This document shows positions 1 to 5,271 of a stretch of 5,271 nt of DNA, in pieces. A program made the position numbers and the translations under genes. The stretch covers positions 1-5,271 of the forward strand of contig JAKSQA010000085.1 in assembly GCA_024404335.1 (NCBI GenBank), given 5' to 3'. This DNA is from Mailhella sp. (GTDB taxonomy: Bacteria > Desulfobacterota > Desulfovibrionia > Desulfovibrionales > Desulfovibrionaceae). A model generated the notes under the pieces. That model did not search any database. It saw only the letters and a list, made by a program, of their open reading frames with translations, and was not told the origin of the DNA. Position 1 is the first letter of the stretch. Every line of letters starts with the position of its first letter.

Positions 1-1
1 C

Positions 2-34
2 AACTTCGGCATAGGCATCGGCTACAGGTTCTGA
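2..34 (+). CDS. C-terminal end of a probable outer-membrane beta-barrel/autotransporter protein (5' end outside window)
   Basis: Only the last ten codons are visible. They read NFGIGIGYRF followed by TGA at 32-34. Alternating small and hydrophobic residues ending in an aromatic, with a terminal Phe after Tyr-Arg, form the classic last beta-strand of outer-membrane barrels. This is the signal recognised by the BAM assembly machinery and is common at the end of autotransporter barrels. A strong terminator follows 30 bases after the stop, which supports a real gene end in this frame. The passenger and the rest of the barrel lie outside the window, so the family cannot be named. Ten residues are little evidence, and a chance reading frame is possible but less likely given the terminator. 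Confidence 0.6.
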   Translation, partial: NFGIGIGYRF

Positions 35-64
35 TGCCCGTGCGCTGAGAAGCCCCTGCGTTGG

Positions 65-101
65 GGCCGTCCCGTAATCGCGGGACGGCCTCTTCTTTTT
101 T
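65..101 (+). terminator. Rho-independent terminator after the beta-barrel gene
   Basis: A perfect 10-bp GC-rich stem, GGCCGTCCCG (65-74) with CGGGACGGCC (81-90), encloses a 6-base loop. It is followed directly by the T-rich tract TCTTCTTTTTT (91-101). It lies 30 bases after the stop at 32-34 and about 100 bases before the next gene on the same strand, so it should separate the two transcription units. Confidence 0.92.
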
Positions 102-112
102 ACGCAGGCATG

Positions 113-141
113 TTGAAATCCATGGAAAAGCGGTGCAGACT
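113..141 (+). promoter_or_regulatory. Weak candidate sigma70-type promoter for the panE-like gene
   Basis: TTGAAA at 113-118 matches the -35 consensus in 5 of 6 positions. A 17-base spacer leads to CAGACT at 136-141, which matches the -10 consensus in only 3 of 6. Its position between the upstream terminator and the gene start at 198 is right, because a new promoter is needed there. The -10 box is poor, and another start in 102-187 is possible. Confidence 0.25.
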
Positions 142-187
142 GAAGCCATGTTCCGCTCATGATACGCAGGCCGCGCTATGCGGCATC

Positions 188-192
188 GGAGG
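188..192 (+). promoter_or_regulatory. Ribosome binding site that fixes the panE-like start
   Basis: GGAGG at 188-192 lies 5 bases before ATG 198. This favours 198 over the in-frame ATG at 159, which would add 13 residues ahead of the MKIAVLGAGAMG beginning typical of the family and has no comparable site upstream. A small inverted repeat (GCCGC 170-174 with GCGGC 180-184) sits just upstream of the site. Confidence 0.8.
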
Positions 193-197
193 TTTCC

Positions 198-1124
198 ATG
201 AAGATCGCGGTACTCGGCGCAGGCGCCATGGGCTGCCTGTACGGCTGCTACCTTTCCCGCAGGAACGACGTCATCCTTCTCGACTCCTACGTCCCCCAGG
301 TGGATGCCATCAACGATGCGGGCGTCACCATAGCCGAGCCCGACGGCTCGGAAACGCACTACCCCATGAAGGCCGCGGTCTCCGGAACCTTCGCGGAGCC
401 CGTCGACCTGCTCGTCGTCTTTGTGAAGTCCACGGCGACGTATGCGGCCGTGGCGGAGAACAAGGGGCTCATCGGGCCCGACACCCTTGTCATGACGCTG
501 CAGAACGGCGCGGGGAACGACCGTGACATCGCCAACTTCGTGAAGAAGGAGAACATCGTCATCGGCACCAGCAAGCACAACAGCGTGAGCATGGGCCCCG
601 GCAGGATCCGCCATTCCGGTGCGGGCGTGACGACGCTCGGCACCATGACGGCCGACAGCGACAAGGACGGCATGGTCGCATCGATCCTTGAGGAATGCGG
701 CATCGAGGTCGCCGTGACCGACGACATCCAGCGCATCATCTGGAGCAAGCTCTTCGTGAACATGTCGATCAACACGCTCTCCGCCCTTCTGGAATGCCGC
801 ATAGGCTTCATGGTGGAGAACCCCTACGCGTGGGACTTCGCCAAGCGCATCATCTACGAGGGCGTCATGGTGGCCGAGGCCGACGGAACGTACTTCGACC
901 GGCGCGAGGCGCTGGAGAGCGTGCGCAAGGTCTGCGAGGCAGTGCCCAACGGCTATGCCAGCATGTACCAGGACAGGAAGAACCGCCGGAAGACGGAGAT
1001 CGACAAGATCAACGGCGCCGTGGTGGAGCAGGCCAAGCTCTACGGCGTGCCTACGCCGTACAACGCGCTCGTCGTCGACCTGATACACGCCGTCGAAGGC
1101 ACCTACGAGGATAAGGAGGTATAG
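198..1124 (+). CDS. panE: Ketopantoate reductase (2-dehydropantoate 2-reductase) family protein, PanE/ApbA
   Basis: The product is a 308-residue cytosolic oxidoreductase, the normal length for the family. PanE reduces 2-dehydropantoate to pantoate with NAD(P)H, a step toward pantothenate and coenzyme A. The N-terminal Rossmann fold carries GAGAMG at residues 7-12. Next come VK with Lys77, the QNG motif (102-104, Asn103) and IWSK with Lys184, the expected catalytic lysine. The C-terminal helical domain has a TEIDKING motif with Glu267, the expected substrate and catalytic glutamate. All of these match the E. coli PanE active-site pattern. One oddity is that the end of the second beta strand reads LLDSY (Asp29-Ser30) where NADPH-dependent members usually have an arginine, so NADH use is possible. 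No panB or panC gene lies nearby, and the family contains paralogs acting on other 2-keto acids. The family call is therefore very secure but the exact substrate less so. Confidence 0.93.
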   Translation: MKIAVLGAGAMGCLYGCYLSRRNDVILLDSYVPQVDAINDAGVTIAEPDGSETHYPMKAAVSGTFAEPVDLLVVFVKSTATYAAVAENKGLIGPDTLVMTLQNGAGNDRDIANFVKKENIVIGTSKHNSVSMGPGRIRHSGAGVTTLGTMTADSDKDGMVASILEECGIEVAVTDDIQRIIWSKLFVNMSINTLSALLECRIGFMVENPYAWDFAKRIIYEGVMVAEADGTYFDRREALESVRKVCEAVPNGYASMYQDRKNRRKTEIDKINGAVVEQAKLYGVPTPYNALVVDLIHAVEGTYEDKEV

Positions 1125-1131
1125 CCTCCGC

Positions 1132-1149
1132 CGGCCTGCAGGCAGGCCG
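1132..1149. other. GC-rich inverted repeat just after the panE-like stop
   Basis: CGGCCTGC (1132-1139) and GCAGGCCG (1142-1149) are perfect inverted repeats separated by two bases. The site lies 8 bases after the stop at 1122-1124. With no T-tract it is not a complete intrinsic terminator, but it could protect the 3' end of the mRNA or work with the second hairpin at 1171-1196. Confidence 0.5.
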
Positions 1150-1170
1150 CATTGCTGACCATGCTTTCTG

Positions 1171-1196
1171 AGGCCGGCTCCGTGAGGGGCCGGCCT
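1171..1196 (+). terminator. Probable terminator hairpin in the panE/azlD tail-to-tail gap
   Basis: AGGCCGGC (1171-1178) pairs perfectly with GCCGGCCT (1189-1196) around a 10-base loop. It lies 46 bases after the panE-like stop. The downstream sequence on the plus strand is only weakly T-rich (TTCTGCG). The stem is symmetric and could also act on minus-strand transcripts leaving azlD, but no T-tract follows on that side either. The remainder of the gap up to 1345 shows no gene and no better terminator. Confidence 0.5.
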
Positions 1197-1345
1197 TCTG
1201 CGTATGCGCGTGTGGCGGCGGAGCCGTTCTGCCGAGGCGGGGCATCCGGGTGCGGAAGTGCCTCACGGCCAAAGGGAGCGGTTTCCTGTCCCGAAGGAGG
1301 CTCTGCGCGACATTTCGGGCTCGACGGATGGGAAAGATGGGGCGG

Positions 1346-1675
1346 CTACAGGCCCAGCCGCTTGAGGAGCATGCAGCAGGCGGTGCCCACGAACATGGAG
1401 AGCATCATGTTCCGCCTCCAGAGGTGGAGGAGGACGGTCACGGCAAGGGCGGCGAACTCGGCCGCGCCGTGGCTGCCTTCCATGATGCGGACGTCCCTGA
1501 GGCTGTAGACGACGAGCATGCCGAACACGGCGGAGGGGAGCGCCTTGCCGAGGTACCTGATGAACGCCGGGGTCGGCCGCTTCTCCGAGAAGACGGCGAA
1601 GGGGAGGAAGCGGGTGAGCACCGTGCCCGCCGAGCATATCGCGATGGTGGCGAGCTGCTGCGCCGTGGTCATCAT
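1346..1675 (-). CDS. azlD: AzlD-family branched-chain amino acid exporter small subunit
   Basis: This is a 109-residue integral membrane protein, matching the usual length of AzlD (about 100-110). AzlD pairs with AzlC in the inner membrane to export branched-chain amino acids and analogues. Visible hydrophobic segments are about residues 6-25, 46-60, 72-88 and 90-107. The GTVLTRFLPF stretch (17-26) is the conserved Arg-Pro region near the first helix, and the C-terminal FVGTACCMLL end is also family-like. The start is the first of two consecutive ATGs (1675-1673). It has a strong GGAAGGAGG site 6 bases upstream, inside the end of azlC, and it overlaps the azlC stop in an ATGA arrangement, so translation is probably coupled. 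The frame is also open upstream to 1840, but that part reads through azlC in another frame and is not coding. No clear intrinsic terminator follows directly. Confidence 0.92.
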   Translation of the reverse strand: MMTTAQQLATIAICSAGTVLTRFLPFAVFSEKRPTPAFIRYLGKALPSAVFGMLVVYSLRDVRIMEGSHGAAEFAALAVTVLLHLWRRNMMLSMFVGTACCMLLKRLGL

Positions 1676-2388
1676 GCGAAGCCTCCTTCCCTTTCCAGGG
1701 GCCGCCTGAAGGCGGTGAGGAGGACCAGGATGCAGGCCATGGACGGCGTGAGGAAGGAATCCTTCCCGAAGACGAGCAGGCATGCGAGCGAGGAAAGCGT
1801 GCCGATGAGGGCCGTCCAGTGCTTCCGCTCCTTCATCCACTGTTCGAGGAAGATCACGGCGAACATGGCGGCGACGACGAAGTCGAGCCCCTCGGTGCTG
1901 AAGGGGATGAAGTTGCCGAGCAGGGCGCCGGCGGCCGTGCCCGTCACCCAGTAGGACTGGTTGAGCAGCGACACGAAGAACATGAACCAGCCCCGGTCGA
2001 CGCCGTCGGGAATGCGCACGCTGCAGTTGATGGAGAAGCTCTCGTCGCAGAGCGCGTAGATGAGGTAGGGCTTCTTCCAGCCGGTGCCTTTATACTTTTC
2101 GAGCATGGAGAGGCCGTAGAAGAGGTGGCGCCCCTGTATCATGAGCGTGATGCCGAGCACGGAGAGCGGTGCGAAGGGGCTGAGCAGGAGCGATACCGCC
2201 ACGAACTCCAGGGAGCCGCCGAATATGACGATGCTCATGAGTATGGGGTACCAGGCGCTGAAGCCCGAGGCATCCATGTAGACGCCGTAGGCCATGCCGA
2301 GGAACCAGAACCCGGCGAATATGGGCAGGGTATGGGGGAATGCGGCCCTGAGGGCCGTGCGGATGTCCGATCTGTGCTCGTTGGGCAT
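1672..2388 (-). CDS. azlC: AzlC-family branched-chain amino acid exporter large subunit
   Basis: This 238-residue polytopic inner-membrane protein has the normal AzlC length. Together with AzlD it forms a LIV-E type exporter for leucine, isoleucine, valine and related compounds. A short basic N-terminus (about 1-18) leads into hydrophobic segments at about 20-38, 46-70, 74-91, 133-160, 167-185, 190-207 and 212-227. Family features are the FGGSLEFVAVSLLLS stretch (56-70), QGRHLFYGLSM (85-95, the conserved Arg-His region), CDESFSI (114-120) and TGTAAGALLG (149-158). The start ATG (2388-2386) has AGGAG 5 bases upstream. The gene is first in a two-gene operon with azlD, with a likely promoter at 2419-2447. 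No AzlB/Lrp-like regulator is visible next to it. The exact substrate range is inferred from the family. Confidence 0.95.
   Translation of the reverse strand: MPNEHRSDIRTALRAAFPHTLPIFAGFWFLGMAYGVYMDASGFSAWYPILMSIVIFGGSLEFVAVSLLLSPFAPLSVLGITLMIQGRHLFYGLSMLEKYKGTGWKKPYLIYALCDESFSINCSVRIPDGVDRGWFMFFVSLLNQSYWVTGTAAGALLGNFIPFSTEGLDFVVAAMFAVIFLEQWMKERKHWTALIGTLSSLACLLVFGKDSFLTPSMACILVLLTAFRRPLEREGGFA
1682..1690 (-). promoter_or_regulatory. Ribosome binding site for azlD, inside the azlC 3' end
   Basis: On the minus strand this reads GGAAGGAGG, 6 bases before the azlD ATG at 1675. It encodes part of the last residues of AzlC. It selects the 109-residue start over the longer open frame upstream and fits coupled translation of the pair. 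Confidence 0.8.
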
Positions 2389-2418
2389 GGGGGCTCCTGA
2401 ACAGTGGTGTGGAGCGGC

Positions 2419-2447
2419 AGTGTACGGTCGTAAGCGCGGACTGTCCA
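2419..2447 (-). promoter_or_regulatory. Sigma70-like promoter for azlCD
   Basis: Reading the minus strand, TGGACA (2447-2442) matches the -35 consensus in 5 of 6 positions. A 17-base spacer leads to TACACT (2424-2419), matching the -10 consensus in 4 of 6. Transcription would begin near 2412 and leave about 24 untranslated bases before the azlC ATG. A strong terminator for the upstream unit ends only 9 bases ahead of the -35 box, so azlCD needs its own promoter here. Confidence 0.6.
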
Positions 2448-2455
2448 GCAGGCAT

Positions 2456-2486
2456 AAGAAAAGGCCCCCTCGGGGGAGGGGGCCTT
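2456..2486 (-). terminator. Rho-independent terminator after the lactate permease gene
   Basis: On the minus strand a perfect 11-bp stem, AAGGCCCCCTC (2486-2476) with GAGGGGGCCTT (2471-2461), encloses a CCCC loop. It continues into TTCTTA, so a TTTTCTT run spans the base of the stem and its tail. It lies 62 bases after the permease stop and insulates the permease unit from azlCD. Confidence 0.9.
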
Positions 2487-2548
2487 ATAGGTGGCCGGGC
2501 GGGCGTCTGCCGGGGAGAGATGGCAGGCGCTCCGCACCGGTATCACTG

Positions 2549-4264
2549 CTACATCATGATGAGGACTACGACGCCGACCACGCAGCCGTAGAGCAGGAAG
2601 GGCATGCAGGTGCGCTTCAGGATGTCGCCTTCCTTGCCGATCAGGCCGAGGACGGCGCAGGCGGCAACGATGTTGTGCACGCAGATCATGTTGCCCATGG
2701 CGCCGCCGACGCCCTGTGCGGCAAGCATCACGAAGTGCTGCTTGGGAGTGTACTGCAGGGTCTCGGCCATATCCCACTGGAAGTTGGCGAAGAGCATGTC
2801 GGAAACGGTGTTGGAGCCGGTGATGAAGGCGCCGAGGCCGCCGACGAAGGAGGAGAGGACGGGCCAGGCGGCGCCGGCCATTTCGGAGAGGCACTGGGCC
2901 ATGGCCATGGGCATGGACACATGGTTGGTGGCTTCGGAGACGCCGGTTCCGCGGAAGATGGAGACGAGGGCCACGGCGGCCATCAGGGAGATGGTGGGGG
3001 CCTTCATCTTGCCGAAGGCGGTGGACCAGGCCTTGGCGACCTTGTTGCTGCCGACTTCATCGTCCTTCATCATGCCGTGCATGAAGATGGTGATGACGGA
3101 GACGAGGATGAAGGGGATGGTGCCGGGGAGGTTGAGGATGGCGATGTAGGAGTTGACGCCCTGCTCACCGAGGATGTTGCTCATGCCGAGGTTGAACATC
3201 GGGTTGGTGACGATGGGCTTCAGGTGGAAGAAGGGCACGCGGGTGACGACGAGGAGGAGGCCGCAGAGCAGGTAGGGCATCCAGGCCATGGTCTGGCTCA
3301 TGTGCTCACGGTATTCGGTCACGTCGGAGGGCTTGATGTCGCCGATCCAGGAGGGATCCCACTTGTCGCTGGATTCGAAGTCCCAGACGTCCTTGGGAAC
3401 GAAGATGCCCTTCTTGGTGAGGGAGATCAGGATGCCGAGGCCGATGGCGCCGCCGAGCAGGGAGGGGAGCTCGGGGCCGACGAACCAGGCGAGGAAGAGG
3501 TAGGGCACGCCGAAGCAGACGGAAGCCATGAAGCAGTACTTCCAGGCGGCGAAGCCTTCAGCCCAGGACTTGTTCTTGCCGTAGAAGCGGGTCATGAAGC
3601 CCAGCATGAACACGGGCAGGATGAAGAGCATGGGCAGGTGCATGAGGGTGACGTATTCGCCGATCTGCTTGAAGAAGAGGGCGGAGTCGGTCACGGCGGA
3701 GGGATCCTGGCCGAAGAGGGCGGCAAGGGCCTTCATGCCGGGCTCGAGGACGGAGGGGAAGCCGGCCAGGACGGGGGTGCCGACGGCGCCGAAGGTGACG
3801 GGCACGGAGTTGTAGACCAGGCACATGATGGCGGCGCAGAGGGGCGGGAAGCCGAGGCCGAGGAGCAGCGGGGCGGCCAGAGCGGCGGGGGTGCCGAAGC
3901 CGGCGGCGCCTTCGATGAACGCGGCGAACATGAAGCCGATGATGATGGCCTGGATGCGGCGGTCGGGGCTGATCTTCTTCATGCCGGCCTGGATGGTCTC
4001 CATGGCGCCGCTGTAGGTGAGGGTATAGTAGATCAGGAGGGCGCCGAAGACGATGATGAGAACGCCGGCGGCGGTGATGAATCCCTGGATGGTGAGGGCG
4101 GCCACGCGGACGACGCTCAGCTTCCACACAAGGAGGGCGAGGACGGCGCCGGTGGCGTAGGCGAGGGGCATAGCCCTCATGGAGGACCAGCGGAGGCCGA
4201 CCATCAGGACGAGAGCGACCACGAGGGGCAGGATGGCGAAGAGTGCCAGAAGCTCGATGGGCAT
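2549..4264 (-). CDS. lldP: L-lactate permease (LctP/LldP family)
   Basis: This 571-residue polytopic inner-membrane transporter imports lactate (and often glycolate) by proton symport. It is slightly longer than the roughly 550-residue E. coli LldP. Family signatures are FIEGAAGFGTPAALAAPLLL (116-135), NSVPVTFGAVGTP (152-164), GGLGAFITGSNTVSDMLFAN (475-494) and GNMICVHNIVAACAVLGL (524-541). Hydrophobic segments run throughout from residue 4 to the C-terminus, with a longer polar stretch at about 284-322. The start ATG (4264-4262) has GAGGAG at 4279-4274, 9 bases upstream. It follows a LutA/LutB-type Fe-S oxidoreductase gene on the same strand after 104 bases, which ties it to lactate oxidation, and a strong terminator ends the unit. 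The family call is near certain. D- versus L-lactate preference cannot be read from the sequence. Confidence 0.97.
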   Translation of the reverse strand: MPIELLALFAILPLVVALVLMVGLRWSSMRAMPLAYATGAVLALLVWKLSVVRVAALTIQGFITAAGVLIIVFGALLIYYTLTYSGAMETIQAGMKKISPDRRIQAIIIGFMFAAFIEGAAGFGTPAALAAPLLLGLGFPPLCAAIMCLVYNSVPVTFGAVGTPVLAGFPSVLEPGMKALAALFGQDPSAVTDSALFFKQIGEYVTLMHLPMLFILPVFMLGFMTRFYGKNKSWAEGFAAWKYCFMASVCFGVPYLFLAWFVGPELPSLLGGAIGLGILISLTKKGIFVPKDVWDFESSDKWDPSWIGDIKPSDVTEYREHMSQTMAWMPYLLCGLLLVVTRVPFFHLKPIVTNPMFNLGMSNILGEQGVNSYIAILNLPGTIPFILVSVITIFMHGMMKDDEVGSNKVAKAWSTAFGKMKAPTISLMAAVALVSIFRGTGVSEATNHVSMPMAMAQCLSEMAGAAWPVLSSFVGGLGAFITGSNTVSDMLFANFQWDMAETLQYTPKQHFVMLAAQGVGGAMGNMICVHNIVAACAVLGLIGKEGDILKRTCMPFLLYGCVVGVVVLIMM

Positions 4265-4331
4265 AGAGTGTTACTCCTCAGGTAGAGAGTGTTTATGCGG
4301 CCCGTCCGGATTCCGGGAAGGCCGTTTCCGG

Positions 4332-4358
4332 GGCAGGCTCCCGTGAGGGGAGCCTGCC
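4332..4358 (-). other. Intercistronic hairpin between the Fe-S oxidoreductase and permease genes
   Basis: GGCAGGCTCCC (4332-4342) and GGGAGCCTGCC (4348-4358) form a perfect 11-bp stem with a 5-base loop. It starts 10 bases after the oxidoreductase stop and 67 bases before the permease ATG. No T-tract follows on the minus strand, so it is not a standard intrinsic terminator. Likely roles are partial attenuation, an RNA processing or 3'-protecting structure within one operon, or a Rho-assisted stop. The spacer has no strong promoter; a CATAAA at about 4293-4298 on the minus strand is the only -10-like box and lacks a good -35. Confidence 0.65.
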
Positions 4359-4368
4359 GCAGGAATTG

Positions 4369-5271
4369 CTACTTCATGTTGCGGGCGAGCAGCTCGGAGA
4401 GGTGCTCGACCTTGATGGTGGAGTTCTTCGCCGTGGCGACGCCGCGGATCTGCATGACGCAGCCGGGGCAGTCGGTCACGATGGTGCCGGCGCCGGTGGC
4501 CTCGCAGTTGCGGACCTTCTTGCGGCCGATTTCAGCGGAGAGCTCGGGGAACTTCACGGAGAAGGTTCCGCCGAAGCCGCAGCAGACGTCGTCTTCCTTG
4601 GCGGGGCGGTAGTCGGCCACCATCTTGAGCAGCTCGCGGGGCTGTTCGGTGATGCCCGCGTTGCGCATGTGGCAGGGCGAATGGTAGGTCACGGCCTGGC
4701 CGCCGTTGACGAAGTCGTCGGCGCGGAGGCCGAGCTTGTCGTACACGAACTGCGTGAAGGTCATCACCTTGGAGGCGAAGATCTTCGTGCGCATGGCTTC
4801 GGGGGAATCCTTGAGCAGTTCGGGGTAGCCGTTCTTCAGGTGGCCGCAGCAGGAGGCGCACAGGGTGAGGATGGCGTCGTAGCGGCCGGCCTCGAAGGCG
4901 GTCACGTTCTGCTCGGAGACCTCGAGGCTGGTCTGGCGCTGGCCCATCATCTCGAGGGGCAGGCCGCAGCAGGTCTGGTCGAGCGGGAACTCGACGGCAA
5001 CGCCGTGGCGGTTGAGCACCTTGACGGCGGCGACGAGCTGTTCGGGATAGATGAAGTCCTGTGCGCAGCCGGAGAAGAGGGCGACGCGGAACCTGGGCTT
5101 CGCGGGGTTGCTCACGACTTCGTTGAAGAGCTGGCGGAAGGACTTGGGAGCAAGGGCCGGAAGCTGGCGGAAGCTCTGGTCGCCGCCCATAAGCACTTCG
5201 GGCAGATGGCGGATGAAGCGGTCGCCCTTAACGGTGAGCGGGCCCTGCGAGAACTTGGCGAACTTGAGCAG
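4369..5271 (-). CDS. Fe-S oxidoreductase of the lactate utilisation LutA/LutB type, probable LutB-LutA fusion (5' end outside window)
   Basis: The last 300 residues are visible; the frame is open to the window edge, so the true start lies beyond 5271. Numbering here starts at the first visible codon. Residues about 60-296 form a LutA-like module with two cysteine-rich CCG domains. The first has Cys69, Cys101-Cys102 and CASCC at 138-142. The second has Cys200, Cys231-Cys232 and CPGC at 268-271. Such motifs bind non-cubane Fe-S clusters, as in HdrB. Sequences such as FPLDQTCCGLP and CCGFGGTFSVKFPELSAEIG are close to LutA/YkgE. Residues 1-55, including LPALAPKSFRQLF, resemble the C-terminal tail of LutB, so the protein is probably the large fused Fe-S subunit of a non-flavin lactate dehydrogenase (LldH type in Desulfovibrio). 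It would act in the cytoplasm, oxidising lactate to pyruvate with partner subunits. A GlcF-type subunit is the main alternative. A GTG at 5196 could be mistaken for a start but lacks a ribosome site and lies within the conserved tail. Confidence 0.85.
   Translation of the reverse strand: MLKFAKFSQGPLTVKGDRFIRHLPEVLMGGDQSFRQLPALAPKSFRQLFNEVVSNPAKPRFRVALFSGCAQDFIYPEQLVAAVKVLNRHGVAVEFPLDQTCCGLPLEMMGQRQTSLEVSEQNVTAFEAGRYDAILTLCASCCGHLKNGYPELLKDSPEAMRTKIFASKVMTFTQFVYDKLGLRADDFVNGGQAVTYHSPCHMRNAGITEQPRELLKMVADYRPAKEDDVCCGFGGTFSVKFPELSAEIGRKKVRNCEATGAGTIVTDCPGCVMQIRGVATAKNSTIKVEHLSELLARNMK

Noticed and set aside
52..67. Possible alternative hairpin GCCCC/GGGGC overlapping the first terminator, suggesting an antiterminator.
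   Set aside because: It has only five base pairs, competes with a perfect 10-bp terminator stem, and no regulator or leader sequence supports a switch.
110..526. Plus-strand open frame of 138 codons overlapping the start of the panE-like gene.
   Set aside because: It is an Arg-rich shadow in another frame. The PanE frame has the Rossmann motif and a proper ribosome site.
1152..1508. Plus-strand open frame of 118 codons after the panE-like gene, preceded by a strong Shine-Dalgarno sequence at 1113-1120.
   Set aside because: The ribosome site is over 30 bases away from the TTG start, most of the frame is antisense to azlD, and the translation has no family features.
1250..1954. Plus-strand open frame of 234 codons opposite azlD and azlC.
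   Set aside because: Its composition is Arg/Gly/His/Glu-rich shadow coding. The minus-strand frames are clear AzlD and AzlC with ribosome sites and coupling.
2294..4285. Very long plus-strand open frame of 663 codons opposite the lactate permease and part of azlC.
   Set aside because: Its translation is a low-complexity run of Gly, Asp, Glu, His and Ala with no recognisable domain. It lies antisense to two clear membrane protein genes, and GC-rich codon use removes stops on the opposite strand.
4369..5196. GTG at 5196 as the start of a 275-residue oxidoreductase.
   Set aside because: The frame stays open to the window edge, no ribosome site precedes the GTG, and the residues before it continue the LutB-like tail.
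1..5271. CRISPR arrays, tRNA or rRNA genes, insertion sequences and attachment sites.
   Set aside because: No regularly spaced repeats, transposase genes, tRNA-like folds or mobile-element ends were seen on reading either strand; composition looks even across the window.

Overview
The window is a GC-rich bacterial segment. Its genes have strong GGAGG-type ribosome binding sites and compact spacing. A lactate permease sits beside a LutA/LutB-type Fe-S oxidoreductase, which is typical of lactate-oxidising sulfate or sulfite reducers. Together with the high GC and the outer-membrane-type C-terminus at the left edge, this suggests a Gram-negative anaerobe of the Desulfovibrionaceae kind (Desulfovibrio, Bilophila and relatives). 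That placement is an inference from gene content, not a phylogenetic result.

Layout, left to right. Bases 2-34 (+) are the last ten codons of a gene whose product ends in a beta-barrel-like C-terminal strand (GYRF-stop). A strong intrinsic terminator at 65-101 follows. Bases 198-1124 (+) encode a complete ketopantoate reductase (PanE/ApbA) family enzyme. The 221-base tail-to-tail gap after it (1125-1345) holds two GC-rich hairpins and no gene that I can support. On the minus strand, azlC (1672-2388) and azlD (1346-1675) overlap by 4 bases and encode a two-part branched-chain amino acid exporter, with a good sigma70-like promoter at 2419-2447. Next to that promoter, a textbook terminator (2456-2486) closes the next minus-strand unit. 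This unit has a lactate permease (2549-4264) preceded by the 3' part of a Fe-S oxidoreductase gene (4369 to the window end, 5' end outside). A 104-base spacer with a perfect 11-bp hairpin separates those two genes.

How they work together. The permease should import lactate. The Fe-S protein looks like the C-terminal part of a LutB-LutA fusion, the large Fe-S subunit of a non-flavin lactate dehydrogenase, which would pass electrons from lactate oxidation onward. The azlCD pair and the panE-like gene are separate transcription units. Their co-location could loosely reflect branched-chain keto acid/pantoate metabolism, but the sequence does not prove a link.

I did not find a convincing undescribed system. 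The points most worth a second look are the fused LutB-LutA architecture with both cysteine-rich CCG motifs intact, the Asp-Ser replacement at the usual NADPH-phosphate site of the PanE-like enzyme, and the hairpin between the oxidoreductase and permease genes.
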